A stretch of DNA of 64,000 nt from Mesorhizobium waimense (GTDB lineage: Bacteria > Pseudomonadota > Alphaproteobacteria > Rhizobiales > Rhizobiaceae), in assembly GCF_003601975.1 (NCBI RefSeq), contig NZ_QZWZ01000004.1:124001-188000 (forward strand). Reading direction: 5' to 3'. The position numbers and the translations under genes are program-made. The first letter of the stretch is position 1; every line of letters begins with the position of its first letter. Positions 16,593 through 25,035 of this stretch are shown piece by piece. The notes under the pieces are model-generated. The model did not search any database, had not been told where the DNA came from, and worked only from the letters and a program-made list of their open reading frames with translations.

Positions 16593-17601
16593 AGGCTACG
16601 TCGAGCACGATCTTGCCGATATGCTCGCCCTCCTCCATCCGCTCATGCGCCCGCCAGGCATCCGTGAGCGGGTAGATCATGTCCATGACCGGTGCGACCT
16701 TGCGGGTGCCGAGCAGCGGCCACACCTGCGCCTCGAGCGCAGCGGCAATTGCCGCCTTGAACTCGACGGTGCGTGGCCTGAGCGTCGAGCCGGTATGGGT
16801 GAGCCGCTTGACCATGATCTTGGAGAAATCGGCGCTCGCCACGGCGCCGCTTTGCGAGGCGATCTGCACGATGCGGCCTTCTATCGCCGCCGCTTCGTAG
16901 TTGCGCGCGATGTAGTCGCCGCCGACCATGTCGAGGATGACATTGGCGCCCTTGCCCGCGGTCGCGTCCTTGACCGCGGCGACAAAATCCTCTTCGCGGT
17001 AGTTGATCGCCCGGTCGGCGCCGAGCTTCAGGCAGGCATCGCATTTCTCCTTGCTGCCGGCGGTGGTGATGACATAGGCGCCGAAGGCGGATGCCAGTTG
17101 GATCGCCGTGGTGCCGATGCCTGACGAGCCACCATGGACGAGCAGCGTCTCGCCGCGTTTCAGGCCGCCGCGCTCGAACACATTGTGCCAGACAGTGAAA
17201 TAGTTCTCCGGCACCGCTGCCGCCTCGGTGTGGGTGAAGCCGGCCGGCAGCGGCAGCACGCTGCCGGCATGCACCTTGACATATTCGGCATAGCCGCCTC
17301 CGGGCGTCAGCGCGCAGACCCGGTCGCCGATGCGCCAGCGCGATATCTCGTCGCCAAGGGCCGCCACTTCGCCCGACGCTTCGAGGCCCGGCAGGTCGGA
17401 CGCGCCGGGCGGCGGCGGATAGGCGCCCTTGCGCTGCTGCACGTCGGGCCGGTTGACGCCGGCAGCGCGAACCCGGATCAGGATCTCGCCCGGACCGGGC
17501 ATCGGCACGTCGCGCGTTTCCGGCTTCAGCACACGTGGGCCGCCGGGTTCGGAAATCGCGATGGCCGTCATCTTCGCCGGAATTTTCTGTCCGCTCGCCA
17601 T
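16591..17601 (-). CDS. NAD(P)H quinone oxidoreductase, zinc-independent MDR family (PIG3-like)
   Basis: 336 residues. Medium-chain reductase lacking the zinc ligands of alcohol dehydrogenases. It has ISEPGGPRVLKPETRDVPMP, RVRAAGVNRPDVQQRKGAYP (PIG3/TP53I3-like), and the NADPH-binding LVHGGSSGIGTTAIQLA. Expected to reduce quinones or alpha,beta-unsaturated carbonyls with NADPH in the cytoplasm. The start at 17601 has GGGAAAG upstream; the ATGs at 17613 and 17571 are alternatives. The gene is single and faces the trcR/DUF1127 genes in the same direction. Confidence 0.88.
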   Translation of the reverse strand: MASGQKIPAKMTAIAISEPGGPRVLKPETRDVPMPGPGEILIRVRAAGVNRPDVQQRKGAYPPPPGASDLPGLEASGEVAALGDEISRWRIGDRVCALTPGGGYAEYVKVHAGSVLPLPAGFTHTEAAAVPENYFTVWHNVFERGGLKRGETLLVHGGSSGIGTTAIQLASAFGAYVITTAGSKEKCDACLKLGADRAINYREEDFVAAVKDATAGKGANVILDMVGGDYIARNYEAAAIEGRIVQIASQSGAVASADFSKIMVKRLTHTGSTLRPRTVEFKAAIAAALEAQVWPLLGTRKVAPVMDMIYPLTDAWRAHERMEEGEHIGKIVLDVA

Positions 17602-17629
17602 AAACTTTCCCATCTCGGTCTTGCCGCAT

Positions 17630-17728
17630 CGGGCCGAAAATCGGAATCGATTTTCGGAAAGCACGATGCGCAGATTCAAAAACCTTAGAGCGTCCTTAGC
17701 GCGTCCGAAAGGCCGCGCGGCGCTCTAA
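17630..17728. repeat. Intergenic repeat element with two inverted repeats
   Basis: Left hairpin CCGAAAATCG-GAAT-CGATTTTCGG (17634-17657). Right hairpin TTAGAGCG ... CGCTCTAA (17685-17692 with 17721-17728) with a nested GCGCG/CGCGC stem. I recognise both halves as motifs often seen between rhizobial genes, but cannot verify copy number here. It sits between the divergent oxidoreductase and DUF1192 genes. Confidence 0.6.
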
Positions 17729-17815
17729 TCTGTCGCCGGCTGTTTGCATCAGCACCCCTGCCCTATGTATGCTGATTGCCAAATCAGGCAAATGCTGAAT
17801 CAGGGAGGAGCGACG

Positions 17816-18010
17816 ATGGCGATCTTCGACGACGAACCCAAAAAGAAGGCGCGTCCGCACGAGATCGGACAGGATCTGGCGCTGCTTTCGGCCGACGAGC
17901 TGTCGGAGCGGATCGGCATCCTGCGCGACGAGATCGTCCGGCTGGAAGCCGAGCTCAAGAGCAAGGGCACGACCAAATCCGCTGCCGAGGCGCTGTTTCG
18001 CCGTGGATGA
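17816..18010 (+). CDS. DUF1192 protein
   Basis: 64 residues starting MAIFDDEPKKKARPHEIGQD. DUF1192 is a small alphaproteobacterial family with the LSADELSERIGILRDEIVRL pattern; the second half is a coiled coil ending in an AEALFRR tail. Function unknown. GGGAGGAG before the ATG fixes the start; the open frame 5' of it has no ribosome site. Confidence 0.85.
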   Translation: MAIFDDEPKKKARPHEIGQDLALLSADELSERIGILRDEIVRLEAELKSKGTTKSAAEALFRRG

Positions 18011-18109
18011 TTTCCACCGATAGGCCTTCGGGCGGCAACGCGCGCCGCTGAAAAGCCCGAATGCCACTGTCTTCAGAGCTGCGCCCCGAAATTCCAGCCG
18101 GATCAAAAC

Positions 18110-19357
18110 ATGTTCGCAACCTACAGGCCGATCCTTTCGCTGCTTCGCGGCACCGCCTTCCTGCTCGCTGCCTCCGGACTGCACGGGCTGCTTCTGCCGC
18201 TGCGTGGCCAGGTGGAAGGGTTCTCGACGGCATCGCTCGGCCTGATGGGAACGGCCTGGGCAGGCGGCTTCGTCACCGGCTGTTTCTTTGCGCCGCGCAT
18301 CGTGCGCCGCGCTGGCCATGTCAGGGCCTTCGGCGCCTTTGCCGCGTCGGGCGCCATCGTCGCCCTGCTCACCGGCCTCGTCATCGACGAATATATCTGG
18401 ATCCTGCTACGCGCCTTCACTGGCTTCACCATGGCCGGCGCCTTCATGGTCATCGAAAGCTGGCTGAACGAGAAGGCCACCAACGAGAACCGTGGCACCG
18501 TTTTCGGCCTCTATATGATGGTCACCTATGCCTCGATCATGGGCGGCCAGATGATCGTCGCCGGCGGCGACGTGAAGTCGGCCTCGCTGTTCATGATCAC
18601 CGGCATATTGTTCTGCCTGTCGCTGATCCCGACCGCCGTCTCGTCGGCTTCGCACCCCAAGCCGCTGCAGGACGTCAAGCTCGACGTCAAAGGGCTTTAC
18701 GCCAATTCGCCGGTTTCGGCAGTCGCCTGTCTGCTGATCGGCATCGCCAATGGCGCCTGGGGCACGCTTGGCGCCGTCTATGGCGCGCGCATCGGCATTT
18801 CCACCGCCGAGATCGCGCTGATGATGAGCCTTGTGGTCGTTGCCGGCGCTGTCATGCAGCTTCCGGCCGGCCGTCTGTCCGACAAGACCGACCGCCGTTT
18901 CGTGCTGGCGGGTGCTGCCTTCGGGTCGGCATTGTTCGCCATCATGATCTTCCTGTTCGAACCGCGCTCCAGCCTGTTCGTGATCGTCTTCACCGCCGCC
19001 TATGGCGCCTTCGCCTACACGCTCTATTCGATCGCCGTGGCGCACGCCAACGATCACGCGCGCGCCGAGGATTTCGTCAAGGTCTCCGGCGGCCTGCTGC
19101 TGCTCTATGGCTTCGGCACCATGATCGGCCCGCTGCTGGCTGCCGGGCTGATGGGCTGGATGCGTCCCGAGGGCCTGTTCCTTGCAACCGCATTCGCGCA
19201 TCTTTGCCTGGCGGGCTACACGCTGCTGCGCATCAGCCGCCGCGCGCCGGTGCCGATCGAAAATCGCGACGCCTTCACGACGCAGCCGGCCGACCGCTCG
19301 GTCACGCCGGAAGCCTTGCGGCTCGATCCACGCAGAAAGGATGAAACCAACGGTTGA
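18110..19357 (+). CDS. MFS transporter (YcaD/YfkF-like)
   Basis: 415 residues with twelve predicted helices. The motif GTAWAGGFVTGCFFAPRIVRRAG at residues 44-66 contains the loop between helices 2 and 3, and a second related motif AGRLSDKTDRRFVLAG lies in the C-terminal half. The overall pattern (LHGLLLPLRGQVEGFSTASL at the start, ESWLNEKATNENRG after helix 5) matches YcaD-type transporters whose substrates are unknown. It is 99 bases downstream of the DUF1192 gene and could share its transcript. Confidence 0.85.
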   Translation: MFATYRPILSLLRGTAFLLAASGLHGLLLPLRGQVEGFSTASLGLMGTAWAGGFVTGCFFAPRIVRRAGHVRAFGAFAASGAIVALLTGLVIDEYIWILLRAFTGFTMAGAFMVIESWLNEKATNENRGTVFGLYMMVTYASIMGGQMIVAGGDVKSASLFMITGILFCLSLIPTAVSSASHPKPLQDVKLDVKGLYANSPVSAVACLLIGIANGAWGTLGAVYGARIGISTAEIALMMSLVVVAGAVMQLPAGRLSDKTDRRFVLAGAAFGSALFAIMIFLFEPRSSLFVIVFTAAYGAFAYTLYSIAVAHANDHARAEDFVKVSGGLLLLYGFGTMIGPLLAAGLMGWMRPEGLFLATAFAHLCLAGYTLLRISRRAPVPIENRDAFTTQPADRSVTPEALRLDPRRKDETNG

Positions 19358-19388
19358 GATTCCGGGAACTTTGCCCCACAAATAAGGC

Positions 19389-19676
19389 ATGATCTTTTCC
19401 GACGCCTTCATGGCGATCGCCGATCCGAACCGGCGCTACCTTCTCGAAGAGCTCCGGCGCGGCCCGAAGACCGTCAACGAACTCGCTGCCGGGCTGCCAG
19501 TGTCGCGCCCGGCGGTTTCCCAGCATTTGAAGGTGCTGCTCGATGCCGGCCTGGTCAACGCCAAGGCCGAAGGCACCAGGCGCGTCTATGCGGTGAGCAG
19601 CGCCGGCTTCCTCAGATTGAACATCTGGCTCGACCAGTTCTGGGAAGCCGGGGAGCTTGGCTCGCCCGGAAGCTGA
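19389..19676 (+). CDS. ArsR-family transcriptional regulator
   Basis: 95 residues, essentially one winged HTH: FMAIADPNRRYLLEELRRGP, TVNELAAGLPVSRPAVSQHL as the recognition helix, and GTRRVYAVSSAGF as the wing. It has no cysteines, so it is not a thiolate metal sensor of the ArsR or SmtB alpha-3 type. It lies 31 bases after the MFS gene and may regulate it. Members of this type often sit beside an SRPBCC (AHSA1) gene, but none follows. Confidence 0.85.
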   Translation: MIFSDAFMAIADPNRRYLLEELRRGPKTVNELAAGLPVSRPAVSQHLKVLLDAGLVNAKAEGTRRVYAVSSAGFLRLNIWLDQFWEAGELGSPGS

Positions 19677-19710
19677 TTGCATCGCCGGCCGGGGGAGCCG
19701 GCGATCCGCG

Positions 19711-20367
19711 CTAACCGTCGTTGTAGGGAAACAGCTTGAAATAGGGCTGCGCTTCCTCGATCACACGGGCGACCGATGGGCGCGCGAGCAAGCGGTCGTG
19801 GTAGCGCTTCACCGCCGGGTACTTGTCGCCGAACGGCTCGACCTTGTTGGCGTAGAACAAGGCCGGCGCCGCGGCGCAGTCGGCCATGGTGAAGGTTTCG
19901 CCCACCGCCCATGTCCGCGACTGCATCTCCCGTTCGATGATGGCGTAGGAGCCGCGCAGCTGGGCGCGGGCCTGCTCGACGCCGAACGGATCGGTCTTGC
20001 CTTCCGGACGCAGCCGGTCGCCGACGATCTTCTGCATCGGCTCCTGCACATAGAAATCGTAGAAGCGGTCGGCCAGGCGAACCTGACGGGCAAGATCGAT
20101 ATCGACCGGGATCAGCTCGACCGGTCCCGGGTAATGCGCGCAGAGATATTCGATGACGATGGTCGATTCCGGCACCGTATGGCCGAGCGCCTCATCGCGC
20201 AGCACCGGCATCTTGCCGGCCGGCGACAGCTCCAAGAAGGCGGCACGCGACTGCTCATTGCCGAGATCGACGATGACGGCGCTGAACGGCGTGCCGTTCT
20301 CATAGAGCGCGATAAGCGGCTTCCAGCAGAAGGACGCCAGCGGGTGGAGGTGCATGATCAAGGACAT
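19711..20367 (-). CDS. Glutathione S-transferase family protein
   Basis: 218 residues. N-terminal thioredoxin fold: LHPLASFCWKPLIALYENGT, the cis-Pro segment GKMPVLRDE, and the glutathione gamma-glutamyl site ESTIVIEYL. The C-terminal all-helical domain is complete (WAVGETFTMADCAAAPALFY). An FCWK sequence occupies the active-site position, so a Ser/Cys-type GST is likely. Substrate unknown. It converges with the ArsR gene with 34 bases between. Confidence 0.88.
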   Translation of the reverse strand: MSLIMHLHPLASFCWKPLIALYENGTPFSAVIVDLGNEQSRAAFLELSPAGKMPVLRDEALGHTVPESTIVIEYLCAHYPGPVELIPVDIDLARQVRLADRFYDFYVQEPMQKIVGDRLRPEGKTDPFGVEQARAQLRGSYAIIEREMQSRTWAVGETFTMADCAAAPALFYANKVEPFGDKYPAVKRYHDRLLARPSVARVIEEAQPYFKLFPYNDG

Positions 20368-20455
20368 TGTCTGCTCGCTTCTTCTTCGGTCATCGATTTC
20401 AACAGTGAGGCACGTGCTTGTCTATTGCCGCTAGTCCAAACTGACAGGACCGCAC

Positions 20456-21295
20456 TCAGCCTGCCTGGCTATGCGCTGCGATGGCGGCGACGATTTCCGG
20501 CCAGTCGTCGGGATGCAGTTCGTGGCCGCCGCCTTCGATCCGCAGCAGCCTCGCGCCGGCAGCCGCCTTGGCAAGCGCGGCGCCATGCTCGACCGGAAAG
20601 ATCGGATCCGCCGTGCCGTGGATGACAAGGAGCGGAGCCTTCATGTCATGCAGGCGGCCTTTCCAATCCTCGTCGCCACCTTTGAGCATGAAGTGATTGG
20701 TCGCGCTCAAAAGGCCGCCGGAGCGGTCGTAGTCCTGCTCGACGAACGCCCTTGTCCGCTTCTCGTCGAACGGATGCGCAATGCCGGCGATGGCGCGCGC
20801 ATCGCTGACCACGAAGCCGATCACCTGGTCACGGTCGGTCCAGTCGATCTTCGCGCCTGCGGCCGAGTGCTCCAAATAGGCATCGGTCGTTCCGGGCAGA
20901 TGGGATGCGTCCTCTCCCAGCGGGGAACTGCTGATGACCGTGAGCGTCGCGACGCGCGACGGGTGTCTCAGCGCCACACGCTGCGCGATCATGCCGCCCA
21001 TCGACATGCCGACGACATGCGCTCTGCCGATGCCATGATCGTCGAGCACGCGGATGGCGTCGTCGGCCATGTCGTCGAATGTGTAGGGCGGCTCGCCCGG
21101 CGAATATTTGGTCGACCGGCCTGTGTCGCGGTTGTCGTAGCGGATCACGAAGCGGCCTTCGCCGGCCAGCTTCCGGCAGAACGCCTCCGGCCACCAGAGC
21201 ATCGAGGCCATGGCGCCCATAATCAGCAGCACTGCCGGATGCGCAGGATCGCCAAATGTCTGCGACACGATTTCGGGTTGCTCGTTGCTGCTCAT
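20456..21295 (-). CDS. Alpha/beta hydrolase
   Basis: 279 residues. Alpha/beta hydrolase fold with PAVLLIMGAMASMLWWPEAF, the nucleophile elbow GMSMGGMIAQ (Ser), the acid in IHGTADPIFP and the catalytic His in EGGGHELHPDDW. Resembles bacterial enzymes of the aclacinomycin methylesterase/3-oxoadipate enol-lactonase type. The start at 21295 has GAGGAGGAG; the 13 codons upstream in frame are excluded by this. It is divergent from the HxlR regulator, its probable controller. Confidence 0.88.
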   Translation of the reverse strand: MSSNEQPEIVSQTFGDPAHPAVLLIMGAMASMLWWPEAFCRKLAGEGRFVIRYDNRDTGRSTKYSPGEPPYTFDDMADDAIRVLDDHGIGRAHVVGMSMGGMIAQRVALRHPSRVATLTVISSSPLGEDASHLPGTTDAYLEHSAAGAKIDWTDRDQVIGFVVSDARAIAGIAHPFDEKRTRAFVEQDYDRSGGLLSATNHFMLKGGDEDWKGRLHDMKAPLLVIHGTADPIFPVEHGAALAKAAAGARLLRIEGGGHELHPDDWPEIVAAIAAHSQAG

Positions 21296-21337
21296 GTTCT
21301 CCTCCTCGCATTCAAATCCGATTGCATTTTGCAATCA

Positions 21338-21373
21338 GTTGCACGATAATTAAACCGATACGATAATGCAACC
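21338..21373. promoter_or_regulatory. Repeat cluster in the hydrolase-hxlR intergenic region
   Basis: GTTGCA (21338-21343) and TGCAAC (21367-21372) are inverted, and CGATAAT follows or precedes them as a direct repeat (21344-21350 and 21361-21367). Such sites between a divergent regulator and its target are typical operators; binding by the adjacent HxlR protein is inference. Confidence 0.5.
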
Positions 21374-21393
21374 AGTTCTTTCTGGAGAGTCGC

Positions 21394-21915
21394 ATGAACA
21401 CCGATCATCGGTCCGGGTGCCCGATCAACCTGTCGCTCGAAGTGTTCGGCGACCGCTGGAGCCTGATCATCCTGCGCGACATGATCTTCGGCGGCAGGCG
21501 CCATTTTCGCGAACTGCTTAACGGGTCGATCGAAGGCATCGCCTCCAACATCCTTGCCGATCGGCTGAAGCGGCTGATGGAACTGGGCATGCTGACCAAG
21601 GCCGACGATCCCTCCCACAAGCAAAAGGCAATCTACAGCCTGACCGAAATGGCGATCTCGCTGGTGCCGATCCTGGCGCATCTCGGCGCCTGGGGACGCG
21701 TATGGCTGCCGGTCAGCGAGGAACTCTCGATCCGCGCCGAGCTTCTGGAAAAGGGCGGCCCACCGATGTGGGAGCAGTTCATGGTCGATTTGCGCCACGA
21801 GCATCTGGGCGCGCCCGCCCGCGCATCGGGCCCCACTGTGCGCGCAATCTTGCAGGCCGGCTACGAGGCGGTGGTCGCGCGCAAGGCGCTCGCTGCCGTG
21901 CGCGACCCGGCCTGA
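21394..21915 (+). CDS. HxlR-family transcriptional regulator
   Basis: 173 residues. The HxlR domain is clear: CPINLSLEVFGDRWSLIILR with the single conserved Cys near residue 9, MIFGGRRHFRELLNGSIEGI, and ILADRLKRLMELGMLTKADD. Some HxlR proteins sense electrophiles through this cysteine. It has a C-terminal extension beyond the HTH. TCTGGAGAG precedes the ATG. It is divergent from the alpha/beta hydrolase gene. Confidence 0.9.
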   Translation: MNTDHRSGCPINLSLEVFGDRWSLIILRDMIFGGRRHFRELLNGSIEGIASNILADRLKRLMELGMLTKADDPSHKQKAIYSLTEMAISLVPILAHLGAWGRVWLPVSEELSIRAELLEKGGPPMWEQFMVDLRHEHLGAPARASGPTVRAILQAGYEAVVARKALAAVRDPA

Positions 21916-21994
21916 CCAACTTATTTTCCCAACTGCGGGCCGGCTCTGCTATCAAGGGCCTGAAAGCAATAATTTATGGGATTGGACAACGCTC

Positions 21995-22228
21995 TTGGTC
22001 GAGAACTCTAAGGATACTGCCCGCGCACGGGCCGATTTGCGTTTCAAGAAGCAGGAAGAAGCAGCCTCGGTACGCCAGAAGGCGATGGCTGAATATGTCG
22101 CAGAAAGCGACGCCCGCCAGGTCAAGACCAACAAGCTGAGGGCGCTGCGTCTGGCCAAGGAAGCCGAAGACCTCGCCAATGCGGCGGCGGCTCCCGCCAA
22201 GAAACCGGCGCGGGCCAAGAAGAAATAG
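21995..22228 (+). CDS. Conserved hypothetical Lys/Ala-rich small protein, probable TTG start
   Basis: 77 residues from a TTG codon at 21995. No ATG in this frame is close; the ATG at 21976 is in another frame. The body ADLRFKKQEEAASVRQKAMA and LRALRLAKEAEDLANAAAA is helical and highly charged, with an AKKPARAKKK tail that suggests nucleic-acid binding. Similar short RFKKxE...LRALRLAKE proteins occur in Rhizobiales, but I know no function. The start codon is uncertain. Confidence 0.6.
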   Translation: MVENSKDTARARADLRFKKQEEAASVRQKAMAEYVAESDARQVKTNKLRALRLAKEAEDLANAAAAPAKKPARAKKK

Positions 22229-22422
22229 CCACACCCGCCATTTCTCGTCACCAGCGGCCTGGAAGCGACGCCCGGCAATGCCATGGCGCCCGGTGCCGGT
22301 TGCCGGCAGAGTTACTCTCGCCATCCATTTCGCCTTTTCACGCGAAGCAATTTCAACCGCAATCGGGATTTCGCATCTCCTGCGGCCGGTCGATGATTGA
22401 CGCGTTTCAACAGGAGACTGCC

Positions 22423-22854
22423 ATGACCGCACTGCCGCTCGCCAAAGCCATTGAGATCATCGACGCCGCCTTCGCCAAAGGTACGGAGCTCAAGCTCAAG
22501 CCGCTGGGCGTGTCGGTCCTCGATGCCGGCGCCCATCTTGTCGCCTTCCAGCGCCAGGACGGCGCCTCGTTCCTGCGTCCGCAAATGTCGGCCGGCAAGG
22601 CCTATGGCGCACTGGCGATCGGTATGGGCTCGCGCCGCGTCGAAGCCTTCGCCAAGGAGCGGCCGCATCTCGTCGCCGGCATCTCCGACGTATCGGGCGG
22701 GCGCGTGCTGCCTGTCGTCGGCGGCGTGCTGATCCGCGACAAATCAGGCACCGTCATCGGCGCCGTCGGCATCTCCGGCGATACGTCGGACAATGACGAG
22801 GCAGCCGCAATCGCCGGCATCGAAGCGGCCGGCTTCACCGCCGACCCGGGCTGA
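22423..22854 (+). CDS. GlcG/HbpS-family heme-binding-like protein
   Basis: 143 residues: LAKAIEIIDAAFAKGTELKL, SVLDAGAHLVAFQRQDGASF, AGKAYGALAIGMGSR and GGVLIRDKSGTVIGAVGISG, the complete GlcG/HbpS (PF03928) fold. Members bind heme or act as accessory proteins next to glycolate oxidase or diol-dehydratase genes; none of those genes are here, so the role is unknown. The CAGGAGAC site fixes the ATG at 22423. Confidence 0.88.
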   Translation: MTALPLAKAIEIIDAAFAKGTELKLKPLGVSVLDAGAHLVAFQRQDGASFLRPQMSAGKAYGALAIGMGSRRVEAFAKERPHLVAGISDVSGGRVLPVVGGVLIRDKSGTVIGAVGISGDTSDNDEAAAIAGIEAAGFTADPG

Positions 22855-22868
22855 GGCGTCCGCGCCCA

Positions 22869-23270
22869 CTAATTCAAGTTGATATCGCGGCTCGCCGACC
22901 GCATCGACACCGAGAAGCCAGCCAGCACATCGAACAGCGCAATCACCATCAGCGTGAAGAACACGGAGTGCGCCGCGCCCTTGACCAGCAGGAACTCGAC
23001 CAGGAACGCCACGAACACCAGTGTCGACAAGAGATGATCCAGGATCGAGGCGTTCGTCGTGCGAACCGACTTCACCATTTCGGCGAAGAGGAAGACCAGC
23101 GCGATCAGCACCATCAGGTCGCCAAGCGTCATCGAGAACACCCCGCCCGACATCATGCCGATCGAGAACATCTCGGTTGCCCACGGGTCGTCGCCGCTGC
23201 CGAAGATTCCGAGAAGTCCGAGATTGTAGAGCACGAAGGGCACGATCAGCAGCGGAATGGCACCGAACAT
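22869..23270 (-). CDS. Hypothetical four-TM membrane protein
   Basis: 133 residues, starting MFGAIPLLIVPFVLYNLGLL. Four hydrophobic helices (about residues 3-20, 45-62, 78-96 and 103-122) with short loops. I do not recognise the family with certainty. The start at 23270 is chosen for the GGAGA site upstream. It converges with the GlcG-like gene. The 267 bases between it and purC show no gene, and no promoter stands out. Confidence 0.75.
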   Translation of the reverse strand: MFGAIPLLIVPFVLYNLGLLGIFGSGDDPWATEMFSIGMMSGGVFSMTLGDLMVLIALVFLFAEMVKSVRTTNASILDHLLSTLVFVAFLVEFLLVKGAAHSVFFTLMVIALFDVLAGFSVSMRSASRDINLN

Positions 23271-23537
23271 TACGGGTCTCCGGTTGGTGCGTTTCGCCCA
23301 AAGGCGGGCTTCGGACAGCGATACGCACGGAAACAACAACTCGAGGTGCGCCGCACAGTGCCGCTCAGATACGGCGCGCTCTGACTTCTCACTAGCAGCG
23401 CCCGGGCCATTGTCGTCAAGATTTTTTCGCGCGCGTAGCGAACACGGACAAAGACCGTCCGAAACAACGGCGTCAGTAGCAACTGGGCTACCACGTTGCG
23501 GCTCGAGGAGCGGGATCCGAAGGGGCTTACTTGGTCG

Positions 23538-24479
23538 TTAAAAATAGCACTCAAGGTTCGAGCGGATGCGATCCAACACGGTGTGGCCTGAAGTGTCGGG
23601 AAGGAATTTCTTGCCCGTGATTGCCTCATAGGCCTGCGCGTAGACGCGCGAAGCCTGGTCGACGATCTCGTCGGGTATCTTCGGAATCGGGTCTCTGTAA
23701 GGGTCGCACCGTGCCGAGACCCACGACCTGATGAAATCCTTGTCAAAACTCTCCGGCCGCTTGCCGCTTTCGAAGGCTTCTTCGTAGCTCGCCGCGATCC
23801 AGTACCGGCTGCTGTCCGGCGTATGGATCTCGTCGGCAAGGACTATGGTGCCGTTCTTGTCAGTGCCGAATTCGTATTTCGTATCGGCGAGGATCAGGCC
23901 GCGTTCGGCGGCGCGCGCCTGGCCCCTGGCGAACAGCTGCAATGCGTAGTTCGATACGGTATCCCACTGCGCCTGCGTGAGAAGGCCCTGTTCGATGATT
24001 TCGGCCTTGGACAGAGGCTCATCATGAGCACCATCCAAGGCCTTGCTCGTCGGCGTGATGATCGGCCCGGCCAGTTTCTCGTTGTCGCGCAACCCGTCCG
24101 GCAGGCTGATACCATAAAGGTCCCGCTCACCCTTCCGGTACTTGGTCAATATCGAGGTGCTTGTGGTTCCCGCCAGATAGCCGCGCACGACGATCTCGAC
24201 CGGCAGGATATCGAGCCGGGTGCCGACGACGACGTTTGGGTCGGGGTATTCCAGAACATGGTTCGGGCAGATATCGGCGGTTTCCTCGAACCAGTACCGG
24301 GCAATCTGGGTCAGGATCTCGCCCTTGAACGGGATCGAGGTCAGGATGATGTCGAAGGCGCTGAGCCGGTCGGTGGCGATGATGATGCGCCTACCGTCCG
24401 GCAGGTCGTAGTTCTCGCGGACCTTGCCCCTATAGTGGCCAGGCAATTCGGGAATGAAGGCATCGGACAGAGTGCGCAT
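23538..24479 (-). CDS. purC: Phosphoribosylaminoimidazole-succinocarboxamide synthase, long Ade1-like type
   Basis: 313 residues. SAICAR synthase of purine biosynthesis. It has [40 protein letters not shown] and [20 protein letters not shown]. At 313 residues, and with the [11 protein letters not shown] beginning, it matches the longer Ade1-like class rather than the ~250-residue purC usual beside purS/purQ/purL in alphaproteobacteria. It may therefore be a second isoenzyme. AGGAGA precedes the ATG at 24479. It stands alone, far from purE-purK at 41.1 kb. Confidence 0.9.
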   Translation of the reverse strand: MRTLSDAFIPELPGHYRGKVRENYDLPDGRRIIIATDRLSAFDIILTSIPFKGEILTQIARYWFEETADICPNHVLEYPDPNVVVGTRLDILPVEIVVRGYLAGTTSTSILTKYRKGERDLYGISLPDGLRDNEKLAGPIITPTSKALDGAHDEPLSKAEIIEQGLLTQAQWDTVSNYALQLFARGQARAAERGLILADTKYEFGTDKNGTIVLADEIHTPDSSRYWIAASYEEAFESGKRPESFDKDFIRSWVSARCDPYRDPIPKIPDEIVDQASRVYAQAYEAITGKKFLPDTSGHTVLDRIRSNLECYF

Positions 24480-24575
24480 CGGATCTCCTGCCTTCCCAAG
24501 ATTGGTGAATGCCAACGCATAGGCCCTCGAGCCTCGGCATATCAAGCGGGAAGGGTGAGGCTTACCCGACAATGC

Positions 24576-24602
24576 AAAAGACCGGCCATTGGCCGGTCTT
24601 TT
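24576..24602. terminator. Bidirectional terminator between purC upstream region and rpmF
   Basis: Perfect 12-bp stem AAAAGACCGGCC / GGCCGGTCTTTT with an ATT loop. It lies 28 bases after the rpmF stop. Confidence 0.9.
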
Positions 24603-24630
24603 GGGTAGACGCAAAACCGCGAAAAGCTTC

Positions 24631-24813
24631 TCAGCTTTCCTTCGGCTCCAGAACCTGGCGGCCGCGATACATGCCGGTCTTCAGGTCGATATGGTGCGGA
24701 CGGCGCATTTCGCCGGAATTCTTGTCCTCGACATAGGTCGGGGCCTTGAGGGCGTCGGCCGAGCGGCGCATGCCGCGCTTGGACGGAGAGGTTTTTCGTT
24801 TCGGAACGGCCAT
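24631..24813 (-). CDS. rpmF: 50S ribosomal protein L32
   Basis: 60 residues, [20 protein letters not shown] followed by the alphaproteobacterial L32 body ending [12 protein letters not shown]. The usual zinc cysteines are absent, so this is the C-minus form. In rhizobia rpmF usually lies beside mtgA, as here. A terminator follows. Confidence 0.96.
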   Translation of the reverse strand: MAVPKRKTSPSKRGMRRSADALKAPTYVEDKNSGEMRRPHHIDLKTGMYRGRQVLEPKES

Positions 24814-24956
24814 GGATATGCTCCACTAGATGGTCAAAATGCCCCGCCTGCCCTCGTGAAAGGGCCGCGTCAGGGGCCGGAATCTGAGAAAGTCGGGTGC
24901 CTATACACGCCCTGCGCCGTTTTGGCCAGCACCGCGGCAAACTTTTTTGCCCAGCA

Positions 24957-25035
24957 CGAAATGCGCAAGGTGTGTCGATATTCAGGTCAGGCAGCGCCGT
25001 TCGCAGACCGGCCTCACCTGAATACCGGCACACCT
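24957..25035. repeat. Composite palindromic repeat (copy 2, outer arms only)
   Basis: GTGTCGATATTCAGGTCAGGC at the left and CCTCACCTGAAT at the right match the outer arms of the element at 16450-16592. The inner GAGAACCGG module is missing, and the joint reads CGCCGTTCGCAGACCGGC. Like copy 1, it abuts the stop codon of a minus-strand gene (mtgA). Confidence 0.75.

Noticed and set aside
21976..21994. ATG as start of the Lys-rich protein
   Set aside because: The ATG at 21976 is in a different frame from the downstream open frame, so it cannot be its start.
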